A stretch of 64,000 bases of DNA from Desarmillaria ectypa. Its lineage: Eukaryota; Basidiomycota; Agaricomycetes; Agaricales; Physalacriaceae. The notes under the pieces were generated by a model. It was not told the origin of the DNA and ran no database searches. It saw only the letters and a program-made list of their open reading frames with translations. The stretch's first letter is position 1. The number at the start of each line of letters is the position of its first letter. Location of the stretch: positions 1,178,001-1,242,000 of the forward strand of contig JAUDYN010000003.1 of NCBI GenBank assembly GCA_030407005.1. The letters are read 5' to 3'. Positions 60,525-64,000 of this stretch are shown in pieces. A program made the translations under genes and the position numbers.

Positions 60525-62859
60525 CTACTGGTGTGCTTGCATTATCGCGTCGGAGATGAAGTTTGCTGATACTTGTTTGCCACCGAACCAGCGGCTATTT
60601 AAGCCCTGTATCGCTTTTCGTGCAGATTCCACGGAGTCGAATTTGACGTAGATTTCACCCTAAAATAATGTCAGCGACGTTGATACATAGTAGAATACCA
60701 TTACCTGTGACTCTTTCTCGACTTTGATGGCTTGTACTTTACCGTACTTGCTGTCGCATTCACCTTTGACTTCGTCGGCGAGTTCTTTGTCCCAGTTGGG
60801 ATCGGTCTCCCTGCAATGTCGGAGTCAGCAAACGCCTCAAGGACCAATAAGAAATAACATACTCCTCGGGGTCAAACATATTCTTCAAAAGGACAGACCT
60901 GGACTCCATAGCTTGAACGGGCCTCACTCTGTTGATCGGTTAGTCATATACATATGATGCTCTTTCTACCATCACATACACTGGCTCGGGGATAGAAATC
61001 GGAGTTTCAGTTCTAGCAAGTTTCTGCATTAGCGCCTGACGAGAAGCTGCATTCAAGTTACCACCTATCGAAATATTGTCAGCCTTCTGTCAAAAAGCGC
61101 GGTGACAACCTACCGCCGACTTCATCCAAGGTATCTTGTTGGGTATATCTAGCTGTGCCCTTCTCGTGAACGGTATTGACACGTAACTAAGTTGGAAGAT
61201 AAATCGAAAGTCAAGGCAGTGGACGGTGGGAGTCAACGCACCGTTCTCCCAGCAAGTTCAAATCCTTCCATTTGCTCTAAGGCCATTTTGGCATCTTCCG
61301 CTCGTTTATATCTGTTGTTCGTTTAGCAAAGATAAACGCGGTATCAACATATATGCTTACTGAACGAAGGCATAGCCCTTGCTGCGGCCCGTCATGGGAT
61401 CACGATGAAGATCTACGAACTCGAGATCTCCAAATGGCTCGAAGACTTGTTTGATGTCCGATTCTGTGAGGTTAAAATGCAAAGATCCCACATAAAGTCT
61501 ATGAAATCGTGAGTGTACGTTTTTGTCTGGGAAAAACTCGGAGCATACTGCATGGCGCCATGCGGGGCACTGACACCTGGGGGAAGATTGAGATTCCTAG
61601 GAGACAGTCAGTAACCATACATGATTATGTTCCTGTTTGTACTCACCCGTCACCTGGATGAAGCCGGTTTCTTTCCGATTCAGTTAACTGTACCAGGATG
61701 GGTAAACCCATGACAACGGTGCCAGAAAGGTTCAGGGCTTTCTCCACTAGATCTACTGTTCGGAATTCGACGTAACCGATTCTAGAAGGCAGAAGTCAGG
61801 CTGGGTGAGGGCAGATATAATGAGTCTCAATACCCTTTGGAACGACGTGATAGCCTGTCTGTAACGATTCTCGAATCCATTACCGTACCATCCCCAAGTT
61901 TGTCTTCAAAGAAATAACCTAGATCTCGGGCGGTCAGCCGTGCTGCTAGTTGGGATACGAATACCGATCTGGCTTCTGAGTCGTCTTCTTTGGGTTCATC
62001 AGGGTTGTATGGCTCATCAACGGGAACCTCATAGGAAGGAGATGGTCTTCTGTTTACAAATGAGTGAAATGAATCTATGGAAAAAGAAAGAAAAGAAAAA
62101 AACACACTTCATGGGAGGACTCGTAGTGCGGCGAGGAGAAGGAGGCGCATCATCAAGAGGCCGACGATCTCTTCGACCATAGTCCCTTCGAGGACGTGGG
62201 GGATCATTGAATTCGTCCCGTGGATCGCGAGGTGGCCTCGAGTATCTATCTCCGTTTTTGCGGTCACTCGAGCGGTCCCTACGGTCTGATGTTCGGGTGC
62301 TATCTCGAGAGGGAGGGCGAGGTGAGCCACTGTCGGAAATTTTGGCCCTCTTCAGACGTTCTTCTGGCTCAGGAGCATCGGGGTCATCCAAGTGTTCACT
62401 TCGCTTTCTGCGCCGGTCCTTGCTATCGCGGTCGTAGTCGCGGTCACGGTGACTGTGCCTACTTTCCCCTCTAGCCCGATCCCTGTCCCCTCGGTGACCG
62501 TCCCGATCTCTGCGACGATCCCTGTCTTTGTCTTTGTCTCTTTCCCTTTCTCTGTCTCTGTCTCTTTCTCTTTCTCTGTCCCGGTAGTGGTCTCCAGAAC
62601 GGGTTGAATCTCTGGCTCTATCACTTCCCCTGTCCCGGCTGCGACTTCGCCTTCTCCTGTCGTCATCCCGGCGCCTATCTCTCCGTTCCCTTTCTCGGGA
62701 ATGAGATACATGAGACTTCTTGGTGCGCAAGGTGTCGGTAGAGTGGTTACGAGACCTGAAAAGCCAATCAATGGTTGTAATACACTGTCAGGGAAGGATA
62801 ACGCACGACCTGTGGGCAGGAGATTTGTCGATATCCATCTTGTCGTTTGGCGAAGACAT
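60525..62859 (-). CDS. RSD1: RBM39/Rsd1-type SR-like splicing factor
   Basis: Nuclear splicing factor that binds U2AF-type and SF3b partners. The ATG at 62859 gives [17 protein letters not shown]; the second exon is an Arg/Asp/Glu/Ser-rich domain of about 200 residues ([20 protein letters not shown]). Then comes RRM1 ([20 protein letters not shown] ... SKGIGYVEF), RRM2 ([20 protein letters not shown] ... [11 protein letters not shown]), a linker with [16 protein letters not shown], and a C-terminal UHM-type RRM ([20 protein letters not shown] ... [34 protein letters not shown]). It ends [10 protein letters not shown] at 60525. The NGRWFGG motif marks the U2AF-homology fold. Ten or more introns. 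Confidence 0.94.
62515..62600. repeat. low-complexity TCTC/TTTGTC tract
   Basis: Repeated TCTCTGTCTC and TTTCTC units on the plus strand encode the alternating Arg/Glu/Asp stretch of RSD1 on the minus strand. A simple-sequence coding tract of this kind is prone to length change. Confidence 0.7.
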
Positions 62860-64000
62860 GGTCGTTTTTCGAGAGTTGCTGCTTGGCCTTGTTTACCTGT
62901 GCGCACGACCTATTTTCCTTTTCGGGGTCATACCTTCACAACCCTTCACTCACACCGCAAATGGAAGAATTTCAGGTGTACTGGAAAATCGTCCTGAAAC
63001 TGACCTTGCCCGCCATTTTTATAATTTCGGGACTAGTTTTCAGTCAAGTTTCTTTAGTCATGCGATCATTTCAGTATGACTGAAATTTTTCTGTTTGCGG
63101 TGTGATTGTGACTGGGAAATGTACATACCGTACGTGAATCACCTCAGTACTGTCAGCATCATACAATTGGGATTTTATTATTCTCTTCCTATCTATCACC
63201 GGACTTGGAGATCTCAGGACGATCTGGAAACCATTGACACCACGGATCGCACACCTCCCAGTACTCAGAAGCAGGGCTGGACCATTTCTAAGATCCTTCG
63301 GAGATAACTAACAGATAATGTATTCACAGTCGAATCCCTCGTAACCCATAGCTCTCATAATCTATATATACCTTGATACCCCATAGGTTTTGATTTCCAC
63401 CAACTCCGTTTGCAGGAAAATGGGTACCGTGACAATAACCCATACTTTTTAACGAAAATCTCCTCTCTGGTAACCCATACTTAGTTAGTCAGCATGCTGA
63501 CAAGAGCAACCCAGAGCGTCATAACGTCGCCGGATAGTAATATGTTAGGAATTGTCATTACCGCCTGTCAAATAATTTTACCACTGCACCTATTCGATCT
63601 GAGCATGGCATTGCCGACGATTTCCGATTTGAAAAAATCCCTGCAGAGCTGGAAGTCTGAGACTGAAGCAAAGCGAGCAGACATTGCAGACAGACTAGCC
63701 CATGGGAGATAGGTTTCGGCAGATGAAGAATCCTAGTTGGATGAGGGAGGCAATTTTGTGGATGAAGACATCGTTATCGAGAAGCTTGAGTCAGCATCAG
63801 ACATTGGCCGTGCTTTGAAAAATTTGAACGCAAACCAATGTTGATGATGAATCTTTGGATCCTCGCCCACTCGTCGTGATGCAATTCAACCTGTGATAAC
63901 CACTCAAAAATTCGTTGAGAGCATGAATGTCCCATTTGCTCGGCAATTGAAGACAATTTTGACCCCCCTTTGGACGTAAAACTAGACTTGAAGAGATAAA
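62860..64000. other. gene-poor right edge with short repeats and coding fragments
   Basis: No intact gene. TAACCCATA occurs three times (63342, 63436, 63471). A plus-strand frame at 63494-63712 (72 codons, TISDLKKSLQSWKSETEAKR, SAP-like) is followed in other frames by sensible-looking text (FVDEDIVIEKLESASDIGRA). On the minus strand, a frame at about 63,780-63,955 reads FEWLSQVELHHDEWARIQRF. These look like decayed or partial genes cut by the window edge. Confidence 0.4.
63494..63712 (+). pseudogene. possible SAP-like gene fragment
   Basis: A 72-codon frame with an ATG at 63494. Its end, ALPTISDLKKSLQSWKSETE followed by RADIADRL, resembles the helix-loop-helix of SAP domains. The following 130 bp carries acidic coding-like text in another frame, interrupted by stops. 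It could be the first exon of a gene continuing past the edge, or a decayed copy. Confidence 0.25.

Overview
The window is a gene-dense piece of nuclear DNA from a filamentous basidiomycete, most likely an Agaricomycete. The evidence is coding sequence split by many 45-60 nt GT...AG introns, pyrimidine-rich sequence before start codons, single-copy eukaryotic housekeeping genes packed a few hundred bases apart, and families typical of mushrooms: Ime2/Crk1 kinase, SKG6-type surface proteins and a D-serine dehydratase. I saw no rRNA, tRNA, CRISPR array or intact transposon. All products were assigned by reading translated sequence. Splice sites and starts were inferred from frame and consensus, so exon boundaries are estimates.

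Layout. 1-5 kb: HSP104 (cut by the left edge, with heat-shock-type promoter elements), a gene of unknown function, and NDUFS6 of complex I. 6-19 kb: a run of minus-strand genes, namely Crk1/Ime2-like kinase, PRPP synthetase, the DCP2 decapping enzyme and INCENP. 19-28 kb: a plus-strand GRAM-type membrane protein, the meiotic kleisin REC8, IDI1, a minus-strand polyglutamine protein of unknown function, and MPC1. 28-38 kb: LIG1, RPS11, a PPZ phosphatase, a drug/metabolite-type transporter, mitochondrial bL36, dihydrofolate reductase and a TPR-less SGT1. 39-46 kb: a GST-like protein, a LENG1 homologue, a GT31 glycosyltransferase and an unknown membrane protein. 47-53 kb: two convergent Ser/Thr-rich SKG6-type surface proteins flank an isochorismatase-family hydrolase. 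54-60 kb: Rab4, then D-serine dehydratase, RidA and an MFS transporter. 60-64 kb: the splicing factor RSD1/RBM39, then a gene-poor right edge with short repeats and degraded coding fragments.

Most neighbours are unrelated housekeeping genes sharing short divergent promoters. Three patterns stand out. First, a D-serine dehydratase, a RidA enamine/imine deaminase and an MFS carrier lie together, and the promoter between RidA and the carrier holds six GATA-type sites. This is a candidate D-amino-acid catabolic cluster, because RidA removes the 2-aminoacrylate such dehydratases release. Second, microexons are frequent: 6, 13, 14, 20, 20 and 24 nt exons can be placed with confidence because they restore conserved protein sequence. 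Third, LIG1 has two in-frame starts that would give mitochondrial and nuclear forms, with a PCNA-binding box assembled across the first splice junction.
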